Counted from the first letter of the stretch, positions 37,441 through 50,071 are shown. The stretch: 64,000 nucleotides of DNA from Allium sativum (GCA_030737875.1 CM060918.1:769600552-769664551), one strand, 5' to 3'. Numbers and translations are program-made. Notes: generated from the sequence alone by a model not told the origin.

Positions 37441-40400
37441 AATGGAATAGAAAGCGAATTGAAATGAATTCAAATTGAATTGAAATTCGAATTGAATAGA
37501 AATGAATTTTAAAACGAATTTATAGAGAAGAATTCAATTTTGATTTGAATTGAAATGGAAGTTGAAAATGTTTTTGAAACGAATTCAAAACTATTTATAT
37601 AATTCGTTTTAAATAGAAATCGACGAAATATATATTATATATATTATATATAATATAATGGCCTGAATAGAACGCGCCGCGCCGCGGCAGTTCGCGAATT
37701 TCGACCATTTATTTCAAACGGACATTACAGGAGATCCGACCGTCGGATTCTCCTAAAACCGGAACCGTTGGGTTCGTATCGAAAAGAGCTTTCTAATTAA
37801 TGTTAGAAATTTGAAATCTAACGGTTGGATTTGGAGATACGTCCAAATCAAATTCGAAAAAGGTCGTTGTAAGTGCAGTTCGATGGCCATTGTTGGAAAT
37901 CGACTGTACGGGCCTTGATAAAATTATTAAAAATAGTAATAATTTGTGTAAAATCATAAGAAATGATTTGTGAAAGTTTGGGGTGAAAATCTCCATATTT
38001 GAAAAGATAAAAAAATGGATTTTTATCGAAATGAACTAGTTTTGAACTAGAATTATAATTCTATTTATTTTTAAATAAATAAATTGAATTTGAAATGGTT
38101 TTGAAAATAACCAAAATTTCCAATGATTGCATTGGAGTGGATTTGAATCGAAATTGTCTTCGGAATATTTCGATGTTGGAATTCGTGACATTACAGGTGT
38201 TGTTATGGAAATTTGAAAGATATATATTTGTATCGTTATTTCCAATACGACATTTGTTAGTCGTAGAATTCGATATTGAATATAAGCCGATATATTTTCT
38301 ATTCAGAGCCTTGTATTGAATATCGAATGTGATTTGGGTTTGTCGTGAATGGTGTCTTCACTAACACTGTTCTTGAACCCAGTTGAGAAAAGATTAAATC
38401 TTTTTATTTAGATTTAATGAAGTGTACCAATTAAATGATATTTAATTGGAATTGAATTGGTATTGATTTTTGGGTTTATCGTGAACAGTGTTTTAAATAA
38501 CACTTGTTCTTTAACCCGATAATTAATGGAATGTGATTTTGGGTTTATCGTGAATCGTGTTTTAAATGACACTGATTCTTTAACCCAGATAATGATTAAA
38601 ACTAAGTGGAGTTTTAATGAATCTTTAATTAGATTGAAAAGATCGAGAATGGAGTATCACCAGTTTTGCTCCAGGCGATAGATAAATCTGTAATTAGATT
38701 TGAATGTGAAATTTAGAAACTAACTGGCGGTTAGCCAAGCAGAATGGTTTTCTGGATATTGATCTGATGTTGGTTTCGGCCTTCGGGGTTAATATTTGGG
38801 GAATTATTCTCTTGATTAATTTACGGTTAGTGACTAATGAATTGGAATGAGGCGTATGTTGTGTTTGTGTAACACTTATTTAAAATATACGCGAGTTATT
38901 CGGAAAGACCGGGTTTATCCCATTCTGAGTAACTGATACGACGATAAGTCGAAGACGAAGACGATGGTCGAAGACCGGAGGTCTTCACGTCGTTTGGGTG
39001 ATAACTGATGATCTTGATTGGGCTGTACACCCAAGAAGATGGAAACAGTTAGTGATCGTCCAGACGTACTTGGAGATCGATGGATATGCGGGGTACTAGG
39101 TGCCTCCGGTTTCGTTCAGACCCAGAACGGACTTGTAAATGGACTGTGTGTCTGACATCGGATTTCATTCTGTGTGACTGATATCGGTTGCATAGGATGG
39201 CTTGCCTGTGTGGCATGCTAAGATGCAAATGATCAAGGCTTCTGTTGAAAAGCAAAGTCTTGTGGTTGATGATCAAAGCACGACCTTTGTGGCGTAGCTT
39301 TGTGTAACGTTTGATTCGCGAGTTTCACACCCGGTATGAATCAAAAACGGGAGACGGACCTCAGGGAGGGCATGCGTTTCTTTCTAGTTAGAAGTGGCGT
39401 CAGTGGTTTTACACGCCCTGACGAGTTTGACTTATGTTGTTGTTGCTGTTGCGAGGCGCCTCGGTTATATCGGTTTCGGCCGAATGCATTCTGGTCGGCT
39501 GACGGACCAGACTTACACCCCATAGGGTGGGGAGACGTATTGTTCAGGCATAATAATCCACTCCGTGTGGACCGGCCCTGACGATCCAAGGGGCAGTTGC
39601 GGCTGTTCCTGAGGGGCGGGCTAGAGCGTCTCGAATCGGTTGAGGATCTTGCCCCTAGCCTCGGTTCATAGATGGAAACCCAATTTCCAAATACGTGACA
39701 TTTGCGGTTTTATTTGTAAACCTATATATGGCGACATAGTGGTATGGGGCATTCATGCCGCCTATGATTGATACTTATGATTTGAAGTTGTTTTATACTC
39801 TATGCACTTATAATAGTATCAAATGATTTGTTTTAAACGTATCAAGCATTCTTTGGCTGTTATAAGGGAAAACCCTATCCTCGACTGCGTTGCATTGTGT
39901 GATGGGACCTGGGTCTTATAACAGCTTCATTTTTCTTTATTTAGCATTGCGTTGTTTGTCTTATGCACTGGTATTCTTGGGAGGAAACCCGTTCCGTGTT
40001 ATACGGCGTGGTCCCTTGTTTTACCTAGCTTTGAAAATAAAGATTTATAACTGCTTTAGTTCTCACACCAGTCACATGACTGACCTGGAGTTTATTGTTT
40101 TGACCTAAACTCTGGGTGCCCTTATTTTGACACGGGCAGCTAGTAGTTTTGGTTTTGCAGATTTATATTCACAGGATCCTGGTTTACGACTGGAACGATA
40201 TCCGGGAAGCTTTGTATCCGTATATCTCATTCTAGTTGTGTATTGTATTATTTTCCGCTGCTATGTATTTAAATGTAATTTAAATCTCTGATATTTCTGT
40301 GTAATATTCTTTTATACTCTGTATATTCTTGTAATCTGATGCATTGTTGTTATATACAATGAAATGTTCTTCTATATGCGTTCTGTTGTGGTTTGTTCTC

Positions 40401-40448
40401 GAACTATCCGACGCTTTCCTTTACGGGGAAGTTACGGGTCTTCACAGT

Positions 40449-40460
40449 TGGTATCAGAGC
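40449..40460 (+). other. Primer-binding site of element B
   Basis: TGGTATCAGAGC starts 2 bases after the 5' LTR end. tRNA-iMet type. Confidence 0.92.
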
Positions 40461-40519
40461 TTTGGTTTACAAAGCAGAGAACAAGACACATTAGAACCGT
40501 ACGAAGGAATTCATCAGAT

Positions 40520-40585
40520 ATTGGATTAGTAATATCCAATGGAATGACTCGTTAGAGATGGGATCAGTAGTATCCTAGAACGAGT
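40520..40585 (+). other. Twin stem-loops after the PBS (element B)
   Basis: The same ATTGGAT/ATCCAAT hairpin (40520-40540) and ACTCGTT/AACGAGT nested hairpin (40547-40585) as in element A, with identical loops, while flanking bases have changed. Confidence 0.55.
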
Positions 40586-41097
40586 GTGAAGAGTATATTT
40601 TTAAAATGAAAACGATTTTTGATTTGAAAATTTAAATCAATTATTCGTATTTGATTATTTATTTTATATTGATTAGGACAATCCAAAATATAAAGATTTT
40701 TGCGTATGCGCCTAGCTAGCGTGTATTCGAAGTTTTAATATATTGGATAGATATAGCACCACACCCTAGTCGCCCGGAGATGATATTGATGATAGCGATC
40801 GCATCATCAACATTTATGTTCGTGTTTCGAAGGTTTGATATCTATATATTTCCTATTGACTGGTGTGAGAACCAAAATTAGATAGGGCTAATTGTTGTGA
40901 TTTGGCATCAAAAATCTGATTTTTGTATATATATCGAAATTATGAATTTGAAACGTTAATCCACTAATTGATTGAAGTTTGTGTTGTTTGTTTAATTGTT
41001 TGCTAATTTTGAACAATTATGCCTAATTGAATCAAATATTGAACTCTATTGAAAATTGGTCGCATTTGTTTGCATATACATATATATCATTGAACAG

Positions 41098-41150
41098 GTC
41101 ATAGCAAGGAGGCTAGAGCAGAGAATAAAATTTGTTTGCCCGACAAATAG
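41098..41150 (+). other. Conserved 53-bp exon-like block, element B
   Basis: Counterpart of 3443-3495, again between a CAG acceptor and GTACATG. Offsetting indels keep both its length and its open frame. Confidence 0.3.
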
Positions 41151-41359
41151 GTACATGTTTATTACATAATTTACTGTTTTGTTTGGGTGATGATGATTTT
41201 ATGAGCCTATTGGCTAGCCGCTTGGCTTTTTCTTTTTTCTTTTTGAGATCTGAAGGACCGGGAACGCTATTTGCAATTTCCCGATGCTCCCGGTGCAGGG
41301 GAGGTTATGGCGAAATTTTTCAAAAATTTAGGGTGTTAGCCAAATTTTTGAAATTTTAA
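41132..41359 (+). CDS. Small conserved open frame in element B internal region, function unknown
   Basis: The 75-codon frame shares LASRLA, SRCRGGYGEIF and KFRVLAKFLK with the element A frame at 3535-3717. Its start differs, because the RLAS duplication is absent and the frame is open further upstream. No known family. Its coding status is unproven. Confidence 0.2.
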   Translation: MFARQIGTCLLHNLLFCLGDDDFMSLLASRLAFSFFFLRSEGPGTLFAISRCSRCRGGYGEIFQKFRVLAKFLKF

Positions 41360-41464
41360 AAATTCTCAGAAACTAAAGAGTTGGAGAATGGAAGCCAGAT
41401 CAAATGTGGAGCTGAATAATCAAACCACTTTCGACTTTGTTCCTTTTCGGGGACGAAAAGTTTT

Positions 41465-41477
41465 AAGTGGGGGAGAT
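41465..41477 (+). other. Polypurine tract of element B
   Basis: AAGTGGGGGAGAT abuts the 3' LTR start; GGGGACGAAAAG lies just upstream. Confidence 0.9.
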
Positions 41478-42429
41478 TGTAACAACCCGTAAAATCTGGG
41501 CCAGTTTAAAATTTTTATTTTGGCCATTTTAGCGAATTTAGATTATTTAAAATGAATTATTTTAAATAATATCGACGAGAAATTTATTTTGAATATATTC
41601 GAACGTATATATTATACGCGTCGTCGTTAGAATATAAATAATTATATATAATTATAAATAGAATTGAAAATGGCGCGGTAGTTCGATAATTCGATTTCAA
41701 ACTTCAATTGAATGTACCGGGTGCAAAACAATCCGGATTTTAGTGAAACCAAAAATAATGGAATCTAATAGTGAATATCTTTCCAACGAACCCGAATGAT
41801 CAAAATTTCTTAGCGGGAATCAAAAGATATGTCCAGTTGAAAATTCTGAATAGTCGCTATGGAATTCAGGCCCTTAAAAATGGACATTTTGCAAACGACC
41901 TCGGATTTCGACGAAACCAGTTTTGTTGGGTCCGTGATGTAAAGTTATTGCTAGATTTCAAATTTCATAATTTTTCGAATCAATATGTGAGCGTGGCAAA
42001 GGAAAACGCGTTTGACCAGTTTCAGTTGATTTTAATCGACTGGAAATTGGCCATTTTTCTAACGGTCTCAGATTTCGACGAAACTAGTTTTGTTAGGACC
42101 GTATCGTCAATACGAAGCTAGAAAATATTTTTCTAGAATTTTTAAAGTTAGTATGTGACCCCGGTAAATTGAAATGTACGTTTAAAATTGAATATATAGA
42201 TTTATACATTAATTTCAGCGAAAACTGAGCGTAACAGCCGAACTGGCTTATGAAACATATCCCATTGTATTCGGAATGGGGGTAATTAGCTAGGGACGAC
42301 AGTCATTGGGCCTCGTTCGGAGATCGAAATTTAAAGTTACTTTATGGAGAAATTAATTATTTAAATAATTAAAATATTATATAACCCCCTTGAGCTCTCT
42401 CTTTCCTCACAAGTCAAACCACGGTCAAA

Positions 42430-42464
<35 letters not shown>

Positions 42465-45400
42465 CCTTCCAGTTTCAGATCGCGACGCCTCTTCCTCCCC
42501 CTTGCTGACGCCGACGATGGACCGCCGCTCCCCCCTAAAGTCGCGCCTTCCTCTCCCCTCTAGCTCATCTCCTTCCTCCCTTCGAATCGAAGACGAAAAC
42601 GCCAGAGCTTTCCCCCCCCACAGTGATGACCGCCGACGAACTGAAGGCCGCCCCAACCCTCCGCCTCCTCCTGCCGCCGACCCAGAGCCACCCGAAGCCT
42701 CTCCGATGGTGGTGAACCCCCCCCTTTCGAACTGTAAGTTTTTACTTTATTTATAAAACTGATTTTTACTTAATTTATAAAACTGATTTTGTTAATATTA
42801 AAAACCGATTTTTATGTTTTTAAAATTCTGATTTTAGGTAGGTTTAAAACTGAATTTTATTTTAGGTTTAAGACTGAATTTTATTTTAGATTAGAAAACT
42901 GATTTTTAAATGATTTTTAAACTGAATTTTTAAATAAGGCAAAAACTGTATTTTTATTTTTTAAGTTATGAAAAAACTGCATTTTTATGAAAGCGAAAAA
43001 CTGATTTTATTTTGAACTTTAAAATAGGAAAAAAAGTTTAATCTTTTAGTAGAAAAAGATTTGAACTTGCAAAAGAAAAAAAATTCGATTTTTATATATT
43101 GAATAGCGAAGTCAAAATTCGATTTTATATATTGAATAGCATAGTAAAAATTCGATTTTTACATATGTAGTGGCTACGGGCAGCGAAGATGACGAAGATG
43201 CGATAGCGATGAAGATTTCTATCAATGAAGTGCCGTGGAGCTAGGATAGCTAATCGGTGAGAATTTCTCACCTTTCTATTTATTTTCTAGTTATATATAT
43301 ATACTAGGATGCAGACGGTGCTTAGTAGCACCCGACACAATCGTCCACAGACCATGGACTTGTTTGTTTGACAGTTTGGTGATTGATTGCGATATTGTTT
43401 GAATGTGGTTTGTGGTGTGAAAAATCGAATCGATAAATTGGTTAGGATTAGACGTGCGCCGTTATAAGGCGAAGGAGTAAGGCTAGGTTAGATCCTTACT
43501 CCAAAGTTTGCGGTTTGCATAACGAATTGATTTGATTGATGTGTGAATGGCGTGGGCCTTCACTAGACCGGGGATAAGGCTAGGCCTTGTCCCGTTTCTA
43601 GTATCGTGCCGTTATGCCGCCGAAATTTTCTAAAACATGTTAGAAAAATAAAAATATCATTTTATTGAATAAATGAATTGAATAGAAATTCATAGGTTGA
43701 AATAAAATGTTTTATCGTTAAAAATATAATTTTTAACGTGAATATGAAAATAGTGAAGTGAATAAATAAATATTCATTTACAAACCAGATGGTTTGTTTA
43801 TGTACACTTATTTGAATGATATTGATTGGGTCGATAAATTTCACACATCGCCCAACTGCACAAATAAAATCTGTGTTTGATTGTTTGAAACCCCACACGG
43901 GTGTTAGGATGAAATATGCAGTTCACTCATCCTGATTGATTAAATATGTCGATCGATTGATTGACAGGCTGTTATAAGCGTTGAATATCTGTATTTGATG
44001 CTTATGCAGTGTAGTGCACTTTGGTTGATGGTTGATTATTTTTCAATGCTATGATATACATGTGTTGTATGAAAATCCATATAATTAACTTTATATGGTA
44101 ATTGATTGGGCCTCATTCCAATTTGAAAAATAAAGAATATTATAAAATAAAAGTTCATGTGTTGACAGTACTCATTCATTGAGATTGGTCATGTGTTGAA
44201 CGAAATATTTTGATAATAACAACTATTTTGAAAAAGAAATATTTGAAATAGAATATTTGAAAATAGAAATTTATGAAGCCGTGTATGGACGCCATTTTGA
44301 CGTGAACGATATTTATATCGAATTGAAAACGATTTCGAAATGAAATGAATTGAAAACGATTTCGAAATGAATTGAATTGAAAACGATTTCGAAATGAAAT
44401 GAATTGAAAACGATTTCGAAATGAATTGAATTGAAAACGATTTCGAAATGAATTGAATTGAAAACGAATTCAAAATAAATTGAAAACGATTTCGAAATGA
44501 AATGAATTGAAAACGATTTCGAAATGAATTGAATTGAAAACGATTTCGAAATGAAATGAATTGAAAACGATTTCGAAATGAATTGAATTGAAAACGAATT
44601 CAAATGGAATAGAAAGCGAATTGAAATGAATTCAAATTGAATTGAAATTCGAATTGAATAGAAATGAATTTTAAAACGAATTTATAGAGAAGAATTCAAT
44701 TTTGATTTGAATTGAAATGGAAGTTGAAAATGTTTTTGAAACGAATTCAAAACTATTTATATAATTCGTTTTAAATAGAAATCGACGAAATATATATTAT
44801 ATATATTATATATAATATAATGGCCTGAATAGAACGCGCCGCGCCGCGGCAGTTCGCGAATTTCGACCATTTATTTCAAACGGACATTACAGGAGATCCG
44901 ACCGTCGGATTCTCCTAAAACCGGAACCGTTGGGTTCGTATCGAAAAGAGCTTTCTAATTAATGTTAGAAATTTGAAATCTAACGGTTGGATTTGGAGAT
45001 ACGTCCAAATCAAATTCGAAAAAGGTCGTTGTAAGTGCAGTTCGATGGCCATTGTTGGAAATCGACTGTACGGGCCTTGATAAAATTATTAAAAATAGTA
45101 ATAATTTGTGTAAAATCATAAGAAATGATTTGTGAAAGTTTGGGGTGAAAATCTCCATATTTGAAAAGATAAAAAAATGGATTTTTATCGAAATGAACTA
45201 GTTTTGAACTAGAATTATAATTCTATTTATTTTTAAATAAATAAATTGAATTTGAAATGGTTTTGAAAATAACCAAAATTTCCAATGATTGCATTGGAGT
45301 GGATTTGAATCGAAATTGTCTTCGGAATATTTCGATGTTGGAATTCGTGACATTACAGGTGTTGTTATGGAAATTTGAAAGATATATATTTGTATCGTTA

Positions 45401-47608
45401 TTTCCAATACGACATTTGTTAGTCGTAGAATTCGATATTGAATATAAGCCGATATATTTTCTATTCAGAGCCTTGTATTGAATATCGAATGTGATTTGGG
45501 TTTGTCGTGAATGGTGTCTTCACTAACACTGTTCTTGAACCCAGTTGAGAAAAGATTAAATCTTTTTATTTAGATTTAATGAAGTGTACCAATTAAATGA
45601 TATTTAATTGGAATTGAATTGGTATTGATTTTTGGGTTTATCGTGAACAGTGTTTTAAATAACACTTGTTCTTTAACCCGATAATTAATGGAATGTGATT
45701 TTGGGTTTATCGTGAATCGTGTTTTAAATGACACTGATTCTTTAACCCAGATAATGATTAAAACTAAGTGGAGTTTTAATGAATCTTTAATTAGATTGAA
45801 AAGATCGAGAATGGAGTATCACCAGTTTTGCTCCAGGCGATAGATAAATCTGTAATTAGATTTGAATGTGAAATTTAGAAACTAACTGGCGGTTAGCCAA
45901 GCAGAATGGTTTTCTGGATATTGATCTGATGTTGGTTTCGGCCTTCGGGGTTAATATTTGGGGAATTATTCTCTTGATTAATTTACGGTTAGTGACTAAT
46001 GAATTGGAATGAGGCGTATGTTGTGTTTGTGTAACACTTATTTAAAATATACGCGAGTTATTCGGAAAGACCGGGTTTATCCCATTCTGAGTAACTGATA
46101 CGACGATAAGTCGAAGACGAAGACGATGGTCGAAGACCGGAGGTCTTCACGTCGTTTGGGTGATAACTGATGATCTTGATTGGGCTGTACACCCAAGAAG
46201 ATGGAAACAGTTAGTGATCGTCCAGACGTACTTGGAGATCGATGGATATGCGGGGTACTAGGTGCCTCCGGTTTCGTTCAGACCCAGAACGGACTTGTAA
46301 ATGGACTGTGTGTCTGACATCGGATTTCATTCTGTGTGACTGATATCGGTTGCATAGGATGGCTTGCCTGTGTGGCATGCTAAGATGCAAATGATCAAGG
46401 CTTCTGTTGAAAAGCAAAGTCTTGTGGTTGATGATCAAAGCACGACCTTTGTGGCGTAGCTTTGTGTAACGTTTGATTCGCGAGTTTCACACCCGGTATG
46501 AATCAAAAACGGGAGACGGACCTCAGGGAGGGCATGCGTTTCTTTCTAGTTAGAAGTGGCGTCAGTGGTTTTACACGCCCTGACGAGTTTGACTTATGTT
46601 GTTGTTGCTGTTGCGAGGCGCCTCGGTTATATCGGTTTCGGCCGAATGCATTCTGGTCGGCTGACGGACCAGACTTACACCCCATAGGGTGGGGAGACGT
46701 ATTGTTCAGGCATAATAATCCACTCCGTGTGGACCGGCCCTGACGATCCAAGGGGCAGTTGCGGCTGTTCCTGAGGGGCGGGCTAGAGCGTCTCGAATCG
46801 GTTGAGGATCTTGCCCCTAGCCTCGGTTCATAGATGGAAACCCAATTTCCAAATACGTGACATTTGCGGTTTTATTTGTAAACCTATATATGGCGACATA
46901 GTGGTATGGGGCATTCATGCCGCCTATGATTGATACTTATGATTTGAAGTTGTTTTATACTCTATGCACTTATAATAGTATCAAATGATTTGTTTTAAAC
47001 GTATCAAGCATTCTTTGGCTGTTATAAGGGAAAACCCTATCCTCGACTGCGTTGCATTGTGTGATGGGACCTGGGTCTTATAACAGCTTCATTTTTCTTT
47101 ATTTAGCATTGCGTTGTTTGTCTTATGCACTGGTATTCTTGGGAGGAAACCCGTTCCGTGTTATACGGCGTGGTCCCTTGTTTTACCTAGCTTTGAAAAT
47201 AAAGATTTATAACTGCTTTAGTTCTCACACCAGTCACATGACTGACCTGGAGTTTATTGTTTTGACCTAAACTCTGGGTGCCCTTATTTTGACACGGGCA
47301 GCTAGTAGTTTTGGTTTTGCAGATTTATATTCACAGGATCCTGGTTTACGACTGGAACGATATCCGGGAAGCTTTGTATCCGTATATCTCATTCTAGTTG
47401 TGTATTGTATTATTTTCCGCTGCTATGTATTTAAATGTAATTTAAATCTCTGATATTTCTGTGTAATATTCTTTTATACTCTGTATATTCTTGTAATCTG
47501 ATGCATTGTTGTTATATACAATGAAATGTTCTTCTATATGCGTTCTGTTGTGGTTTGTTCTCGAACTATCCGACGCTTTCCTTTACGGGGAAGTTACGGG
47601 TCTTCACA
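41478..47608 (+). repeat. Element B 3' LTR (6131 bp)
   Basis: Copy of 34316-40446 at offset 7162, including TATATAA at 42378-42384 and the A31 run at 42432-42462. It is followed by the TSD AATTG. Confidence 0.95.
44320..44602 (+). repeat. 27-bp minisatellite, B 3' LTR
   Basis: The same array as 37158-37440, with the same unit order. Confidence 0.85.
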
Positions 47609-47613
47609 AATTG

Positions 47614-48760
47614 CATAAAAGTCTAACGCTGTTTGTTTCAACGATCGGTTAAGCAATCTTGAATCGATTCTAGCTAGTTAAGTCATTTAAACATTCGCTT
47701 CATCTATGAAGTCCATTCAACATAAGAAATAAAGTGAAAACTTAATGCAATTTTTTTATAAAAAGATGTATAACTTTGTTGATGAATATTTTATCAAGTT
47801 GTAAATTTACTTAAAATTTTATTTATTGATTTTTGAATTTATCAAATTTCAAAATTTTTATAAATATTTAATATGTAATTTTTTTACAAGTTTTAAACTT
47901 TTTGAAATACTAATGGTTAAATAAAATTAAGAACTATAACTATTATATATAGTAATATTACTTCTAATTATCAAATGTTGCTTATTAGTCATTAATTGTT
48001 AAAAATTAATAACTAAATAGTAAATATTTCACTATTGGCCTTAATTATTTATTATTACTTCTTAATTACTAATAGCAATTATTAATTAATAATAATCAAT
48101 AGTAAATATTAAATGTTGTAATATCAAATTGATTTAAACACTCACAATTTTTAACAAATTTTACAAATATTCAAAATTTATTTTAACTAATTTCTAATTT
48201 TCAAAATTCCCAAGATATACGATATAATTTTCAGCGGTAAACAGTAAATAATAAATAATAAATCAAACTAAAAAACAAAAATTAATCACTAATTATTACT
48301 TGTTTACAATCAATTATTGCTTTTTAATTTTTATTTATTATTTATTACACATTAATTATTATAATTTAACATTTGTTATTGAAAGTTAATTATTATGTAT
48401 ATTGCCAATTATCAATTATTAAGTATCTAATAGTAATAATCAAAAGCTAATTACTATTTTTAGTTAATAAATATTATCTATTAATAATTAATAGCAATTA
48501 TTGATTTGCAAGGTTACTATAAAATTGATTATTGAATATTATTTATTATTTTTATTTATTAATAATTATATTAATCATTGATTATTGAATAATATTTATT
48601 GATGTTAATTATTAACCGTATTTTTATTGACTGTTTAATTACTAATTATTAAGTATTATTATTTAATTACAATTATTTACTTATAATTATTAGATAGAGT
48701 AAAGTGAAAATTTTAAAAACGAATATTATAATCGACCGAAAAGAAGAGTGGTTAAAAACA
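47614..48760. other. CACTA-1 right interior, extremely AT-rich
   Basis: From about 47750 to 48700 the sequence is almost entirely short TAATTA, ATTATT and AATAAT words. No gene is seen. Such DNA could act as a matrix-attachment or unwinding region, but nothing here shows that. Confidence 0.6.
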
Positions 48761-48764
48761 AACA

Positions 48765-49107
48765 TCTTCTACAACTGACAAAAATAGTTGTAATAGACAT
48801 TTATTACAACAGGCAAAAAATAATAGTTGCGAAAAATAGACATCTTTTACAGCTGACAAAAATAGTTGTAATAGATATTTATTACTACTGACATGAATAA
48901 AGAGTTGTCAAAAATAAGTATCTATTACAACTGGCCAAGGAGAACAGTTGTAATAGGCATCTATTACAACTAGCAAAGTAAAAGAGTTGTTGAATAGTAA
49001 ACTATTATAACATTCAAAATAAAACAGTTGTAAGAAATATCTATTACAACCATCGTTTTGTGACATTTGTAAAATTACAGTTGTAGTAGGGTATTTTTGT
49101 TGTAGTG
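48765..49107 (-). repeat. CACTA-1 right terminus and subterminal repeats
   Basis: At least five spaced copies of CTATTACAAC and AGTTGTAATAG lead to the terminal TTTTTGTTGTAGTG. The TSD ATG follows. Confidence 0.85.
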
Positions 49108-49110
49108 ATG

Positions 49111-49464
49111 GCAATGCAAGGTACACATGCAAACCTTTATATATGCAATGTCTGTAGTGAAGTGCAGGGAATGTGCAAACCTTTATATTGTTCAGTTAAC
49201 CGGTTGCTGGTTTCTGGCCTACAACCTTCATCCACCATTGTGCAAATAACTTGGAAATCATCTTGCAAAACCCACAACTCCTTGAATTTCTCACGTCGCC
49301 AAACAGCGTCAGCATCTATCATCCAACCCGTTGATCAACTATTTCTCACATCCCCAAATCGTATCCATATTTTATACTACATCAAACACATTTTTGCTTG
49401 AAAAATCACAATAAAACACACCAAGAAGGCTCTTCCATGGACGAGCAATATTCCACCTGTGCAA
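49111..49464. other. Unassigned, with a gene-like minus-strand frame
   Basis: A minus-strand frame (49322 to 49137) reads naturally at the start (DADAVWRREKFKELWVLQDD) but has no recognised family and no support further out. A short direct repeat of GCAAACCTTTATAT occurs at 49129 and 49173. Confidence 0.25.
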
Positions 49465-49469
49465 ATATA

Positions 49470-49787
49470 TGTTAGAATTTGATATAGAGATCTCTAGAGA
49501 GCAATATTAGAACTAGCGTTTAATGTGTTTAGGAAGAAGTCAACACATGTATCCTAATTGTGTGGTAGAAGTAGTCTTGTTCTTATCTTATTAGCTTAAG
49601 TTCAGGAGGTAGTTCGATATTTTTATCTTTTCTATTTAAAGCTTTGTATTTCCCATCTTTCAGTGTGAAGCAAAGCTTTATGATGTCGAACAGAAAAGAC
49701 TGAGCCTTTTGACTAAAGCTCAAATGTGATGAGTGATTACTTCTAGTTCACTCAATCATTCTCTTTGTTTTTTTTAATATTCCAACA
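49470..49787. repeat. Solo LTR (318 bp)
   Basis: It begins TGTTAGAAT and ends ATTCCAACA, an imperfect terminal inverted pair, and is flanked by a perfect 5-bp TSD ATATA (49465-49469 and 49788-49792). The internal region and second LTR are absent, as after LTR-LTR recombination. TCTATTTAAAGC near 49637 is a possible TATA box. Size and ends suggest a copia element. Confidence 0.8.
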
Positions 49788-49792
49788 ATATA

Positions 49793-50071
49793 TTCATACA
49801 TAGAATTAATCCACTGGTTCAACATGTATACCCTTCCTAACATGCTAGATAAAAATGGGGCTAATTTGATTAAAAAAAGTGAAGTTTTAAAACAGTGTGA
49901 CCTAAGTAGTCAAATTGCAGATAATATCGGGGATATATCATACATTGCTCCTTAACCAATTTTTTCTCAAAATATTGCATAAAATATCATTAATGGTATT
50001 TCGTTTGATATTTGTTGTTATATCAACACGATATTTAGAGTGAAATAAACGATAATTTTAATGAATATCAA
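49793..50071. other. Unassigned spacer before CACTA-2
   Basis: AT-rich, no gene or repeat recognised. It ends in the CAA that is duplicated on the far side of CACTA-2. Confidence 0.4.

Larger units (their letters stand above)
34316..40446 (+). repeat. Element B 5' LTR (6131 bp)
   Basis: It begins TGTAACAACCCG and ends TCTTCACA. It is homologous to the A LTR, with different minisatellites. No indels are seen against the 3' LTR, since all features keep the same offset. AATAAA at 40036-40041 is a possible poly(A) signal. Confidence 0.95.
34316..47608 (+). mobile_element. Element B: recent giant-LTR non-autonomous retrotransposon
   Basis: Two 6131-bp LTRs at a constant offset of 7162 flank a 1031-bp internal region. 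The TSD AATTG lies at 34311-34315 and 47609-47613. PBS and purine tract are intact. Every repeated feature I compared between the LTRs was the same, including an A31 run, implying very recent insertion. No retrotransposon protein is encoded. The element sits inside CACTA-1 and so inserted after it. Confidence 0.95.
30739..49107. mobile_element. CACTA-1: non-autonomous CACTA transposon containing element B
   Basis: Terminal inverted repeats begin CACTACAACA at both ends and match at 25 of 30 positions. The 3-bp TSD ATG is at 30736-30738 and 49108-49110, the TSD size of the CACTA superfamily. Subterminal motifs around ACAACTG/CAGTTGT recur at both ends. Without the nested B (13293 bp plus its 5-bp duplication) the element is about 5.07 kb and shows no transposase, so it would need one in trans. 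Confidence 0.9.

Noticed and set aside
37027..37441. Minus-strand proteins with SFSIQFISK repeats
   Set aside because: They come from a 27-bp minisatellite whose length is a multiple of three; no start context or homologue in element A.
34316..47608. Simple 7162-bp tandem duplication
   Set aside because: A PBS follows the first copy, a purine tract precedes the second, and AATTG flanks the whole, which is the anatomy of one LTR retrotransposon.
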